Origin: Lachnospiraceae bacterium
GTDB lineage: Bacteria; Bacillota; Clostridia; Lachnospirales; Lachnospiraceae
Assembly: GCA_022510685.1 (NCBI GenBank)
Contig: JAFLTA010000007.1
Coordinates: forward strand, 1-64,000
DNA: 64,000 bases
Direction of reading: 5' to 3'
Shown here: in pieces, positions 27,493 to 35,739 of the stretch
Position numbering within the stretch: position 1 is the stretch's first letter
How the letters are laid out: every line of letters begins with the position of its first letter
The notes under the pieces: generated by a model
Databases searched by the model: none
The model's input: the letters and a program-made list of their open reading frames with translations, nothing else
Told to the model about the DNA's origin: nothing
Position numbers and translations under genes: made by a program

Positions 27493-28221
27493 ATGGCTGG
27501 TTACAAACGCTACCGGAAAGATTCCCCGGTATCTTATGCACTGGGAATTACATTGACAATGGAGTTGCTGCAGTTTCGTACAGAGGCGGTAACCAGGGTG
27601 TTTGTTCATTCGGAGATGAAACAGGGTGATACGCTGGAAAAACTCCGTGGGCTATGTGCCAAAGCACATATAGAGATGCTTCAGACTGACAAAATATTTA
27701 ATGTGCTCTCTCAAAAAGAGAATTGCTATGTCATCGGAGAATTTAAAAAATTTCCATGCTCTTTGGATGCGAATTGTTCACACATTGTGCTGGTAAATCC
27801 GTCTAATGCAGGGAATATGGGAACGATTATGCGCAGTGCCCTTGGCTTTGGATTGCAGCAGATGGCAATTATCCGTCCGGCTGTGGATGCTTTTGATCCG
27901 AAAGTAGTGAGGGCTTCCATGGGGGCTATTTTTTCTACGGAGTTTCAGTATTTTGACGAATTTAAGGAATACTACGAACAATATGGGGATAGAGAGATTT
28001 ACCCGTTTATGCTCAATGCAAAAAAGAGTCTGTATGATGTCAGTCCAAAGGGTAAATTTTCGCTGGTTTTCGGTAATGAAGCAACCGGTCTTCCGGAGGA
28101 GTTTTCTGAAATCGGTACCAGTGTCATTATCCCCCATTCCAGTCACATTGACAGTCTGAATCTGCCCATTGCCGCCGGCATTGCCATGTATGAGACGACT
28201 AAGGGAAAGTTTGAGGTATAG
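27493..28221 (+). CDS. SpoU/TrmH-family RNA 2'-O-methyltransferase
   Basis: A 242-residue enzyme with the three SpoU motifs of the knotted SPOUT fold: NAGNMGTIMRSALGFG (motif 1), LVFGNEATGLPEE (motif 2) and IDSLNLPIAAGIAMYE (motif 3), all in the second half. The N-terminal part (1-100) may be the substrate-binding domain, so tRNA or rRNA are both possible targets. The ATG at 27493 follows GAAAGGAG; an ATG at 27454 lies just after the cheX terminator with no ribosome site. Single gene. Confidence 0.9.
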   Translation: MAGYKRYRKDSPVSYALGITLTMELLQFRTEAVTRVFVHSEMKQGDTLEKLRGLCAKAHIEMLQTDKIFNVLSQKENCYVIGEFKKFPCSLDANCSHIVLVNPSNAGNMGTIMRSALGFGLQQMAIIRPAVDAFDPKVVRASMGAIFSTEFQYFDEFKEYYEQYGDREIYPFMLNAKKSLYDVSPKGKFSLVFGNEATGLPEEFSEIGTSVIIPHSSHIDSLNLPIAAGIAMYETTKGKFEV

Positions 28222-28285
28222 GAAATGGCGGAATGGTGCTATCATACTATATTGAAGGCGAGAGTGTTATTGTAAGAACTTAATT

Positions 28286-28315
28286 TTGTCAGGGAGTTGA
28301 CAAGTTTGGTATAAT
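28286..28315 (+). promoter_or_regulatory. Promoter region of the CobW pair
   Basis: TTGTCA (28286-28291), an 18-base spacer and TATAAT (28310-28315). A TTGACA at 28297-28302 lies within the spacer, too close to the -10 to be its -35, and might be part of an operator. Confidence 0.5.
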
Positions 28316-28353
28316 AAAGATGATGAAGAATTGTAGAAAGGATTGGTAGTATC

Positions 28354-29391
28354 ATGGCAAAGATTGATATTATTTCTGGATTTTTAGGAGCAGGCAAAAC
28401 AACATTGATTAAAAAACTCATTGCGGAGGCATTTGAAGGCGAAAAACTGGTGCTGATAGAGAATGAGTTTGGAGAAATCGGTATTGACGGTGGCTTTTTG
28501 AAAGAGGCGGGAATACAGATTACGGAAATGAATTCCGGATGTATCTGCTGTTCCCTTGTTGGAGATTTTGGAGAGGCACTGAAGGAAGTGTTGGAAAAAT
28601 ATACTCCGGACCGTGTCATTATCGAGCCGTCCGGTGTGGGCAAACTGTCCGATGTCATCAAGGCGGTGCAGGATATCGGGGAACAGGTGCAGATAAACAG
28701 TACGGCAACGGTGGTGGATGCCTCCAAATGTAAAATGTATATGAAGAATTACGGAGAGTTTTATAATAATCAGATTGAGTATGCAGGAACGGTGATTCTC
28801 AGCCGTACGCAAAATGTGTCTGCAGAGAAGCTGGATGCCTGCCTGAAAATGATTCGGGAAAAGAATGATGAGGCTTCTGTAATTACTACGCCATGGGATG
28901 ACATTCAGGGAAAGAATATATTAGAGGCGATGGAAAAGATAAATTCATTGGAAAAAGAAATTCTGGAAGAACATGACCATCACCATCACGACCACGATCA
29001 TCATCACGACCATGAGCATCACCATCACGACCATGAGCACCATCATGACCACGATGGAGAGTGCAGTTGTGGACACCATCATCACGATCATGATCACCAC
29101 CATCATCACGCGGATGATGTATTTACCAGTTGGGGTGTGGAGACAGCCCATAAGTTTTCAGAGGGAGAACTTAAGACGATTTTGGATAAGCTGGCAGCTA
29201 CGAAAGAATATGGCGATGTATTGCGGGCGAAGGGAATTGTGGCTGCAGACGAAGGTGAATGGTTCCACTTTGATTTAGTGCCGGAGGAGACAGAACTTCG
29301 ACGTGGGGCTGCTGACTTTACAGGGCGTATTTGTGTGATTGGTGCAGAGCTGAAAGAAGACGGAATTAAGGAGTTGTTTCACGTAGTATAG
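28354..29391 (+). CDS. CobW/ZNG-type GTPase with a histidine-rich metal loop
   Basis: A 345-residue G3E-family GTPase. The P-loop GFLGAGKTT is near residue 9, the family metal motif CICC lies in MNSGCICCSLVGDFG, and the guanine-specificity region is degenerate (TVILSRTQNV). Residues about 207-257 form a His/Asp stretch with repeated HDHHH units and a CSCG in its middle, able to bind several Zn, Ni or Co ions. A short CobW C domain follows (about 262-345). Relatives deliver zinc to target enzymes under shortage. It precedes a second CobW-like gene by 68 bases, so the two probably act together. Confidence 0.9.
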   Translation: MAKIDIISGFLGAGKTTLIKKLIAEAFEGEKLVLIENEFGEIGIDGGFLKEAGIQITEMNSGCICCSLVGDFGEALKEVLEKYTPDRVIIEPSGVGKLSDVIKAVQDIGEQVQINSTATVVDASKCKMYMKNYGEFYNNQIEYAGTVILSRTQNVSAEKLDACLKMIREKNDEASVITTPWDDIQGKNILEAMEKINSLEKEILEEHDHHHHDHDHHHDHEHHHHDHEHHHDHDGECSCGHHHHDHDHHHHHADDVFTSWGVETAHKFSEGELKTILDKLAATKEYGDVLRAKGIVAADEGEWFHFDLVPEETELRRGAADFTGRICVIGAELKEDGIKELFHVV

Positions 29392-29459
29392 AAATCATTT
29401 GTCGGTGAGGGCGGTATGAGGATTAGCGTGTAGAAGTAATAGCAGAGAATGGAGTAGCG

Positions 29460-30437
29460 ATGTTAGAGAAGAAAAAACAAGAGATGATGGTTTACGTCAT
29501 CATGGGATTTTTGGAAGCGGGAAAGACAAACCTGATTCGTGACCTGATTGTAGATGATATGTTTGATGCCAATATTAAAACCCTGATTCTGGCTTGTGAG
29601 GAAGGGGAGCTGGAATATGAGCAGGAAGGTCTGGATAAAGGGAATGCCGTCGTAGAATACATCGAGGAGGAGGATTCTTTCAACGGGAAAGTAGTGCAGA
29701 AGTTTCTGAAAAAGCATCATCCGGATCGTGTCATTATTGAATACAACGGCATGTGGCAGACTAAGCATATTCCGGAATTGTATGATGAAATGGAGGAAAT
29801 CTGCATAGATAGGACCGTATATTTTCAGACAATTGATGTGGTGAATGATGAGACATTTTCCCTCTATATGAAAAATATGCCATCTATGATGGTGGACCAG
29901 TTTCGCATTGCGGAGATGATAATCATCAATCGCTGCACAGTGGAAAACACCAATAAAAATGCTATCCGCGGCAGTATTAAGGCGGTAAATCCGCGGGCGC
30001 AAATCGTGTATGAATCTGCACAGGAAGCTTTTTATGAGATGAAGGATCAGATGCCTTTTGATGTCAATGCGGATATTATTGAAATCAATGAGGATGACTT
30101 TGGTTTATGGTATATTGACATGATTGACCATCATGAAACTTACCAGAATAAGACGATAAAGGTTACCGGCCTCATCCAAAAGCCGAAAGGACTTCCGGCT
30201 GGATTTGCTATTTTCGGACGCTTTGCCATGACTTGTTGTGCAGATGATGTACAGTATATGGGATTTTTGTGCAAGGCAGATGACTGGTCCGCATTTGAAA
30301 ATCAGCAGTATGTCACCGTTACGGCACGGTTGGAGTATAAATTTATGAAAGAATACGGTGAGGAAGGACCGGTATTTTATGCAGAGGAAGTGGACGCTGC
30401 GCAAAAGCCGAAAGAAGAACTGGTATACTTTAATTAA
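29460..30437 (+). CDS. CobW-like GTPase fused to a TIGR03943/DUF1980-like domain
   Basis: A 325-residue two-domain protein. Residues 1-190 are a G3E GTPase with P-loop GFLEAGKTN, in which the usual Gly or Ser is Glu, and HHPDRVIIEYNGMW. The CxCC metal motif is absent, the matching position reading LACEEGELEYE. Residues about 205-325 resemble the C domain of TIGR03943/DUF1980 (YQNKTIKVTGLIQKPKG, then FGRFAMTCCADDVQYMGFL), which usually pairs with a UPF0718 permease. No permease is present here. It is likely a metal-handling partner of the GTPase upstream. The ATG at 29460 follows GGAG. Confidence 0.75.
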   Translation: MLEKKKQEMMVYVIMGFLEAGKTNLIRDLIVDDMFDANIKTLILACEEGELEYEQEGLDKGNAVVEYIEEEDSFNGKVVQKFLKKHHPDRVIIEYNGMWQTKHIPELYDEMEEICIDRTVYFQTIDVVNDETFSLYMKNMPSMMVDQFRIAEMIIINRCTVENTNKNAIRGSIKAVNPRAQIVYESAQEAFYEMKDQMPFDVNADIIEINEDDFGLWYIDMIDHHETYQNKTIKVTGLIQKPKGLPAGFAIFGRFAMTCCADDVQYMGFLCKADDWSAFENQQYVTVTARLEYKFMKEYGEEGPVFYAEEVDAAQKPKEELVYFN

Positions 30438-30445
30438 ATATTTAT

Positions 30446-30512
30446 AACTTAAACTTCGCATTTGTACGATATGACAGAAAGTTATATAGATAGATGCGAA
30501 GTTTGAGTTTAA
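30446..30512. repeat. Dispersed long hairpin, copy 2
   Basis: AACTTAAACTTCGCA (30446-30460) pairs with TGCGAAGTTTGAGTT (30495-30509), with one G-T pair. The arms are almost the same as at 5650-5710 but the centre differs. It sits between convergent genes and can act as a terminator for either. Confidence 0.65.
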
Positions 30513-30554
30513 AATATATTTAAGGCATATACGGTACCGGATATTGTTAAAAGG

Positions 30555-31616
30555 TCAGGTAGTATCCGGGACACCTTCCATCCATATTTCGTAAATGGCA
30601 CGCACTAAAACGACTGCAAGAGGACCGAGAAAAATACCAAAAAATCCATAAAGATTCAGTCCGATATAGATGGATGCCAGAGTGAAAAAGGGCAGTGTCC
30701 CCATATGGTCTCCTAACAGCTTAGCTTCCAGAAATTCTCTGGCAAAGACACTGAGCAGATAGGTGGTCAATAGTATGGCGGCAAAGAAAAAGTTACTTTT
30801 AATCAGGTAATAAATGCCCCATGGTATTAGTATCATTCCGCTGCCCAAAATGGGAAAAGCATCAAATACAGCGATAAACAATCCAATCAATACGCTATAG
30901 GGATTGTGAATCAGCATCAGTGCGGCGCTGCATATTAACCAGTTGCAAAGGATGATAACCGCTTGGCTGCGCAAATAGGCGAGCCCGGTGTCCCACATGG
31001 TGTGACCGATATGGGAAAATACGAGAAAGAATTGGTTTTTACGAACGATTCTGTGTAATTCCGACATGTCTTTGCACAGGACGATCATGCTGACGGCAAC
31101 AATCAATACGAAAGTGAGACATCGCAGAGAACTTCCCATACAGCGCATGGCAGTAGTACAAGCATTTTGATAAAATTGGTCCGCCGAATCCAGGCGGATT
31201 TTTTGCAGTTTTTCTGAAATAAAATCCAAAGAACTTCCTTGCTTTAATCCCAAGTAATAATCCATACCGTTGCAGACCTGATTGCAGGAATCATTGAGGA
31301 TATCTGTGTACATCTGGCGATAGATGGACACGTTGGTGACGAGGAGCTTTATCTGATGGGAAATCATTTGACATAATAGCAACAGGACACAGAGCAACAG
31401 GCCACCAAAGAGTAGCAGGGTGGTACTTCCTGCCAGCCATCCGGGAAAGTGTAGATTTTTTTTGAGTGCGAACATGACGGGGCGTAAGAACCGCATGAGG
31501 GCATAGGCTGTGAGAAAAGGAAAGATGACCGGTAAAATGTAGCGGAAAGAGAGCAGTACACAGCCGGTTATCAGTGAAATGATGAACAATTGGCGGAACA
31601 GGGGATGGGTATGCAT
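30555..31616 (-). CDS. AI-2E/YtvI-like membrane protein
   Basis: A 353-residue protein with about seven to eight membrane helices: a first pair at the N terminus (LFIISLITGCVLLSF, YILPVIFPFLTAYALM), a long soluble part at 100-160, and a C-terminal set with the family motif AVFDAFPILGSGMILIPWGIYYL and the ending LNLYGFFGIFLGPLAVVLVRAIYE. The family includes AI-2 exporters, Na+/H+ antiporters and the sporulation protein YtvI; the sequence does not decide between them. The ATG at 31616 follows GGAGGTG. Its own terminator appears to be the hairpin at 30446-30509. Confidence 0.85.
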   Translation of the reverse strand: MHTHPLFRQLFIISLITGCVLLSFRYILPVIFPFLTAYALMRFLRPVMFALKKNLHFPGWLAGSTTLLLFGGLLLCVLLLLCQMISHQIKLLVTNVSIYRQMYTDILNDSCNQVCNGMDYYLGLKQGSSLDFISEKLQKIRLDSADQFYQNACTTAMRCMGSSLRCLTFVLIVAVSMIVLCKDMSELHRIVRKNQFFLVFSHIGHTMWDTGLAYLRSQAVIILCNWLICSAALMLIHNPYSVLIGLFIAVFDAFPILGSGMILIPWGIYYLIKSNFFFAAILLTTYLLSVFAREFLEAKLLGDHMGTLPFFTLASIYIGLNLYGFFGIFLGPLAVVLVRAIYEIWMEGVPDTT

Positions 31617-31860
31617 GAAACACCTCCAAAATATGAACAAAATGTAACCGTTGCTTTTTATGCAGCATAATTTTTCATGGACACAATATGTTGTATTTCA
31701 TGTGATTAGTTAATCCATACTATGTATATTTCATTTTTGTCCGTTGCATAGAGCGGTACATTTTTCATTACTATTTTGAGCAAAAACCCCGTATTCATGC
31801 ATCCAATTGTTTACAAAATATTAATAACTAAATCATTCCATGTTCATAATTATAAAATAT
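31617..31860. other. AT-rich spacer
   Basis: An AT-rich spacer upstream of the YtvI-like gene. It should contain the minus-strand promoter of that gene and, at 31836-31863, the plus-strand promoter of a small RNA candidate (TTCCAT, 16 bases, TATAAT at 31858-31863). No coding region is seen. Confidence 0.45.
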
Positions 31861-31868
31861 AATGACAG

Positions 31869-31960
31869 TATCAAATGAAAACAGAGAGAACCATTTGATA
31901 AAAATTGATTTTTTCATACCTTCTCCTTTAAGGACTGTGTACGTTTGCAGTCCTTTTTTG
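31869..31960 (+). ncRNA. Candidate small RNA with 5' hairpin and terminator
   Basis: TATCAAATG (31869-31877) pairs with CATTTGATA (31892-31900). An unpaired stretch contains CCTTCTCCTTT (31919-31929), complementary to Shine-Dalgarno sites. The terminator pairs AAGGACTG (31930-31937) with CAGTCCTT (31948-31955), followed by TTTT. About 90 nt from a promoter ending at 31863. The next gene starts 130 bases beyond the terminator, so this is either an independent RNA or an attenuator for the glycosyltransferase. Confidence 0.42.
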
Positions 31961-32088
31961 TTGTATAGGAAACTTCTCCTATTTTGCCAGCGTTTGCCAA
32001 GAAAACTAAAATTGAGTATAATTGTGGAAAGTATCAAGTATGTGTAGGTTTGTGCACATTTATTTTAGAAAGCAGTTGGGGGAGTTTC

Positions 32089-33282
32089 ATGTTTGACTGG
32101 AAAATTAACGGACAAATATTAATATACGATTGGGGTGGTCAATGTCAGTATGACTTGCAACAGTTTATGGAAAGAGCAGATATAAGAGGAAAGGCACACA
32201 TTTATTCCAGACAACTGCAGGATTATAATCAGGATGAGGGTTTTCGGGAGGAATTTGAGCAGCTTATCCGCCAAAAGGAGATTGTTCTCTGCCTATCCTT
32301 TAATTTTTTTCCGGTTATTTCTGATATATGTCAGGCGAATGATATTTTGTATGTTTCGTGGATTTATGACTGTCCTCATACATCGTTGTATTCTAAAACA
32401 GTATTCAATAGCTGCAATCTGATTTTTACTTTTGACAGGCAGCAGATGTTAGAACTCCAGAGGAAGGGGCTGCATCAAATTTATCATTTGCCTTTGGCGG
32501 TTAATGTAAATCGTATAAGCCGTTTATGTGATTCTGCTCCCCAAAGTTTGATAGATAAATATAGTGCACAGATTTCTTTTGTGGGCAGTTTGTATGAACA
32601 AAATTATTATGAGCAAATTCAATTTCTTCCTCCTGAGTTAAAGGGCTATTTGGACGGGCTTTGCGTTGCCCAGATGCAGATATATGGAATCAGTATTTTA
32701 GAGGAATTATTATCCCCGGAACATGTGGAGGAGTTAAAACAATATGTAAAGATTTCTTTGGGTGAGGAGTATTTTATAGAATATAAAGAACTTTTTTGTG
32801 AACTGTTTTTGAAGAAGTACATTTCATCTTTGGAGAGGAAACAGATTTTGTCTGTGTTGGGTTCACACTTTGAGACTGTACTCTATAGTGGAAGCGATTG
32901 GAGTTGTGACGGGGTGGAAAATCGCGGGATTGTCGCCTATGTAGATCAAATGCCGCATGTTTTTCGGTATTCCCAATTGAATTTGAATTTGTCCATTCGT
33001 TCTATACGCTCCGGGATTCCATTGCGCTGTTTGGACATTATGGGTGCAGGTGGAGCATTACTCAGCAATTATCAACCGGAATTGGCTGAATATTTTGAAC
33101 CGGATAAGGAATGGATTTGCTTTCAAGGTAAAGATGAGCTTACAGAAAAGGTGTGTTTTTATTTAAATAATTCGGATTTGCGAAAAGCCATTGCAAAAAA
33201 GGGGTACGAAAAAGTAAAAAGCGAATTTCAGTATGAGCATGCGCTAAGAAAAATGTTTAAAGTTGTACACCAATATATATAA
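32089..33282 (+). CDS. CgeB-like glycosyltransferase
   Basis: A 397-residue cytosolic protein with the two-part layout of DUF3880 plus glycosyltransferase group 1. The N half has ILCLSFNFFPVISDICQAND-like strands and a DWGGQCQYDL start. The C half has FVGSLYEQN, then RYSQLNLNLSIRSIRSGIPLR and LDIMGAGGALLSNYQPELAEYF, the donor-binding region of spore-maturation CgeB relatives. The acceptor and sugar are unknown. The ATG at 32089 follows TTGGGGGAG. Its last 26 bases overlap the 3' end of the convergent LRR gene. Confidence 0.78.
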   Translation: MFDWKINGQILIYDWGGQCQYDLQQFMERADIRGKAHIYSRQLQDYNQDEGFREEFEQLIRQKEIVLCLSFNFFPVISDICQANDILYVSWIYDCPHTSLYSKTVFNSCNLIFTFDRQQMLELQRKGLHQIYHLPLAVNVNRISRLCDSAPQSLIDKYSAQISFVGSLYEQNYYEQIQFLPPELKGYLDGLCVAQMQIYGISILEELLSPEHVEELKQYVKISLGEEYFIEYKELFCELFLKKYISSLERKQILSVLGSHFETVLYSGSDWSCDGVENRGIVAYVDQMPHVFRYSQLNLNLSIRSIRSGIPLRCLDIMGAGGALLSNYQPELAEYFEPDKEWICFQGKDELTEKVCFYLNNSDLRKAIAKKGYEKVKSEFQYEHALRKMFKVVHQYI

Positions 33283-34642
33283 TTTTTGATTCACTACAAC
33301 CGGAAACCTGAACATTTTCATCGCACCACAAGGTATCCAATAACGGACAAGCACTCATATCCAGACTGGTTATGTCGTTACCATAGCAAAACAAGTATTC
33401 TAATGATGCACACATGCTCACGTCCAGACTGGTTAATTTGTTATTACAGCAATCTAACGCCACCAACAATGTACACCCGGTCATATTCAGACTGCTAATA
33501 TTGTTACTATCGCAATTCAAAGACTGTAATGATGTACATCCGCTCACATCCAGATTGCTTAATTGATTTTTATGGCAATCCAGGTATTCTAATAATGTAC
33601 AATTACTCATATCCAGACTGGTTATATCATTGTAAGAGCAATTCATAATCTGTAATGACGCACATCCGCTCAGATTCAGGCTGGTTATGTCATTCGCTGC
33701 GCAATCTAAAGTCTGTAAGGAGGTGCAACCGCTTACATTCAGACTTTTTATATCATTATAGGAGCAATCCAAGGTCTCCAATGACGTACAACTGCTTACA
33801 TCCAGGCTGGTTAATATACTATCATTACCGGAACAATCTAGGGTTTCCAATGCTGTACAACCACTCACGTCCAGACTGGTCATGTTGTCATTATAAGAGC
33901 AGTGCAGGGTCTGTAAGGAGATACAACCACTCACATTCAGACTGGTTATGTTGTCATTGTTATAGCAGTCCAGGTATTCCAATGCCATACACTCGCTTAC
34001 ATCCAGACCGGTTAAATCATTACTGCCGCAATCCAAGGTTCTTAATTTGGGAAAAGCACAAAATGAAATGTCTCCTTGTAAACCGGAATGTGACCATTTT
34101 ATTCCTACCAAACGTCCGTCTATATCCCAGGCATAGTCCTCGGAATCTAAATTTTCATTTACCCTTGCACCTAACGCTTTCTGCTCTGCAATAAGCTTTT
34201 GCAATGCAGGCTCATCCAAATCGTGTCTTTCCGGTGAAGCGGAGGGAGTTGCTGTCACCGTGGGTTTCTTTGTCGGCTTTGGTGTTACCTTTGGGGTCGG
34301 TTTTGGTGTTGTCTTTGCCTTAATTGTAATATTACAAGTATATTTCTTCTTGCCGATTTTTGCCTGTACCTTTGCGGAACCTTTCTTTTTGCCGACAATC
34401 GTTACCCCTGTTTTCTTCTTGTTCTTTAAGGTGATATTCTTTTTGCCGGAAGCTATCTTCCATGTCGCTTTGTTTTTATTATTTTTCAGTTTCAGTTTTT
34501 TGGACTGCCCAACTTTGACAGTCAGTTTTTTTGTACTGAGTGTCACTTTTTTTGCAGCACTTGCACTGGCGGGAAATATCACACTGTTTGTCATAAGTGC
34601 AAGCGTCAGAAGTACTGCTGTTTTTTTGGCGGATTTTTTCAT
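33257..34642 (-). CDS. Secreted LRR protein with a Big2-like lysine-rich domain
   Basis: A 461-residue exported protein: a signal peptide (1-30, ending PASASA), a Lys-rich Ig-like Big2-type domain (about 31-112: KKVTLSTKKLTVKVGQSKKL), a Pro/Thr/Lys linker (PKPTPKVTPKPTKKPTVT), then a cap and 11 leucine-rich repeats of about 21 residues from residue 200 on. A typical unit is LTSLDVSGCTSLETLDCSYN. Each unit has Cys at two fixed places, where InlJ-type repeats normally have Asn and Cys, so two cysteine ladders run down the solenoid. It lacks an LPxTG anchor; the lysine-rich domain may hold it on the wall. A binding role on the surface is likely. Confidence 0.88.
   Translation of the reverse strand: MKKSAKKTAVLLTLALMTNSVIFPASASAAKKVTLSTKKLTVKVGQSKKLKLKNNKNKATWKIASGKKNITLKNKKKTGVTIVGKKKGSAKVQAKIGKKKYTCNITIKAKTTPKPTPKVTPKPTKKPTVTATPSASPERHDLDEPALQKLIAEQKALGARVNENLDSEDYAWDIDGRLVGIKWSHSGLQGDISFCAFPKLRTLDCGSNDLTGLDVSECMALEYLDCYNNDNITSLNVSGCISLQTLHCSYNDNMTSLDVSGCTALETLDCSGNDSILTSLDVSSCTSLETLDCSYNDIKSLNVSGCTSLQTLDCAANDITSLNLSGCASLQIMNCSYNDITSLDMSNCTLLEYLDCHKNQLSNLDVSGCTSLQSLNCDSNNISSLNMTGCTLLVALDCCNNKLTSLDVSMCASLEYLFCYGNDITSLDMSACPLLDTLWCDENVQVSGCSESKIIYIGVQL
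33300..34030 (-). repeat. Tandem 63-66 bp coding repeats in the LRR gene
   Basis: Eleven units of about 63 bp (some 66) encode the leucine-rich repeats. Nucleotide similarity between units is high enough to recombine, so repeat number may vary among strains. Confidence 0.8.
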
Positions 34643-34797
34643 GTCCTTCAGTCCTTTCTATACCGTTATTTGAATAAATCGGTATGAGTTCCTGACCTAT
34701 ACAAAATCAACCGGTTTTCTATACGTTACTATAGAGCTTTGCTCCCGTTGATGTCAAAATCTGATATCAAGATATGATATCGAAGCATCTCAACTGC

Positions 34798-35067
34798 TTA
34801 CTTGTCGCTGTAATGTCCACGGCATTTCAATACTTCAAATCCGTCTTTCGATTCACGATATACAAGGCGATTTTTTTCATCAATGCGACGACTATAGCAC
34901 TCCGAAAATTCACCTTTTAATCGCTCTGGCTTTCCTTCGCCCTCAAGCATTCCATTGCGATTAATGCTCTCTAATAACTTGTTTATCTTTTTTATGGTCT
35001 TTTTATCCTGTGTCTGCCAATATACATATTCGGACCATGCATCTTCTGTGAAATTAAAATTCCCCAT
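34798..35067 (-). CDS. YoeB/Txe-family mRNA interferase toxin
   Basis: An 89-residue RelE-fold toxin starting MGNFNFTEDAWSEYVYWQTQDKK, with LKGEFSECYSRRIDEKNRLVYR and the ending LKCRGHYSDK containing the catalytic His-Tyr pair. Family members cut mRNA in the ribosomal A site. It follows its antitoxin by one base. The gene is of standard length and looks intact. Confidence 0.9.
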   Translation of the reverse strand: MGNFNFTEDAWSEYVYWQTQDKKTIKKINKLLESINRNGMLEGEGKPERLKGEFSECYSRRIDEKNRLVYRESKDGFEVLKCRGHYSDK

Positions 35068-35068
35068 A

Positions 35069-35269
35069 CTAATTCTCCATTGCTTTTAATTCCTCTAGTG
35101 ACTTTGAAACAATTTGTCCGTTATCTGCCTGTTGGATAGAATGACGTAATTCTTCAATATAATCGCCGCTTTCCTGACTATATAAAAATTGTATAAATGC
35201 AGAAACAATATCTAATTTGTTTTCCGGCAAGGTATTCACCATTTGAATAGTAAATTCACGTTTAGACAT
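35069..35269 (-). CDS. Antitoxin of the YoeB pair
   Basis: A 66-residue protein: MSKREFTIQMVNTLPENKLDIVSAFIQFLYSQ, then an acidic C-terminal tail (EELRHSIQQADNGQIV, then SKSLEELKAMEN) that would wrap around the toxin. The N part differs from the classical YefM fold and resembles the second antitoxin at 36052 in design. The ATG at 35269 follows GGAGGTGATAGTA. It is the first gene of the pair, probably autoregulated through the palindrome upstream. Confidence 0.75.
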   Translation of the reverse strand: MSKREFTIQMVNTLPENKLDIVSAFIQFLYSQESGDYIEELRHSIQQADNGQIVSKSLEELKAMEN

Positions 35270-35304
35270 TACTATCACCTCCATTCATGTTTACTTGTTG
35301 GTAT

Positions 35305-35324
35305 TATCCAAAATATAATGGATA
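35305..35324 (-). promoter_or_regulatory. Possible toxin-antitoxin operator
   Basis: The inverted repeat TATCCA (35305-35310), eight AT-rich bases, TGGATA (35319-35324) overlaps a TATAAT-like -10 and lies 35 bases upstream of the antitoxin. This is the usual place for autorepression of such operons. Confidence 0.4.
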
Positions 35325-35514
35325 GTTTCTTTTAATCTATGGTATGTTTAATAATCATCTATTACTATTATAAATTTTACAATATGCATAGTGTATATAC
35401 TTTGTACAATCCTATATTTCTGACAGTAGTATATCTATGCTTTAAGTGTTTCTATAATATCATAATCCACTATAGAATGCAATTTGTGAGCAAGGTGTCA
35501 AGGAGAAAATAAAA

Positions 35515-35739
35515 ATGGATTATGGAAAATTAACATTAAACATAGAAAAAATACTCGCAGAGAAAAAAATCAGTAAAAATCAAATGTGTAAAGACTTAGA
35601 TATTCCTCGTACTAACTTTAAACGCTACTGTAGGAATGAATGCCAAAGAATTGATATGGGACTAATCTGTAAACTTCTTTACTATTTACAAGTAGATATT
35701 TCTGATTTGATTTCCTATGAATCCTCTACAGATGCATAG
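35515..35739 (+). CDS. Small XRE-like helix-turn-helix regulator
   Basis: A 74-residue protein that is one HTH_26/Cro-like domain: LNIEKILAEKKISKNQMCKDL, then DIPRTNFKRYCRNECQRIDMGLICKLLYYLQVDISDLI. It binds DNA and may repress its surroundings. A GGAGA ribosome site precedes it (AAGGAGAAAATAAAA). It is oriented away from the YoeB pair, with about 245 bases between that carry promoters for both. Such small regulators are common in mobile or accessory regions. Confidence 0.8.
   Translation: MDYGKLTLNIEKILAEKKISKNQMCKDLDIPRTNFKRYCRNECQRIDMGLICKLLYYLQVDISDLISYESSTDA

Noticed and set aside
28945..29278. Long frames rich in Met, Val, Ile and Thr across the histidine stretch of the CobW gene, on both strands
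   Set aside because: The repeated CAT/CAC codons of the His-rich loop create open frames in the other phases.
30446..30512. Insertion sequence end or MITE
   Set aside because: No target-site duplication or transposase was found at either copy; kept as a hairpin repeat only.
33300..34030. Regular repeats as a possible CRISPR array
   Set aside because: The units are directly adjacent and translate into leucine-rich repeats; there are no unique spacers and no cas genes.
33286..34194. Frames on the plus strand over the LRR gene
   Set aside because: Open reading there is caused by the tandem coding repeats; the minus strand encodes the signal peptide and repeats.
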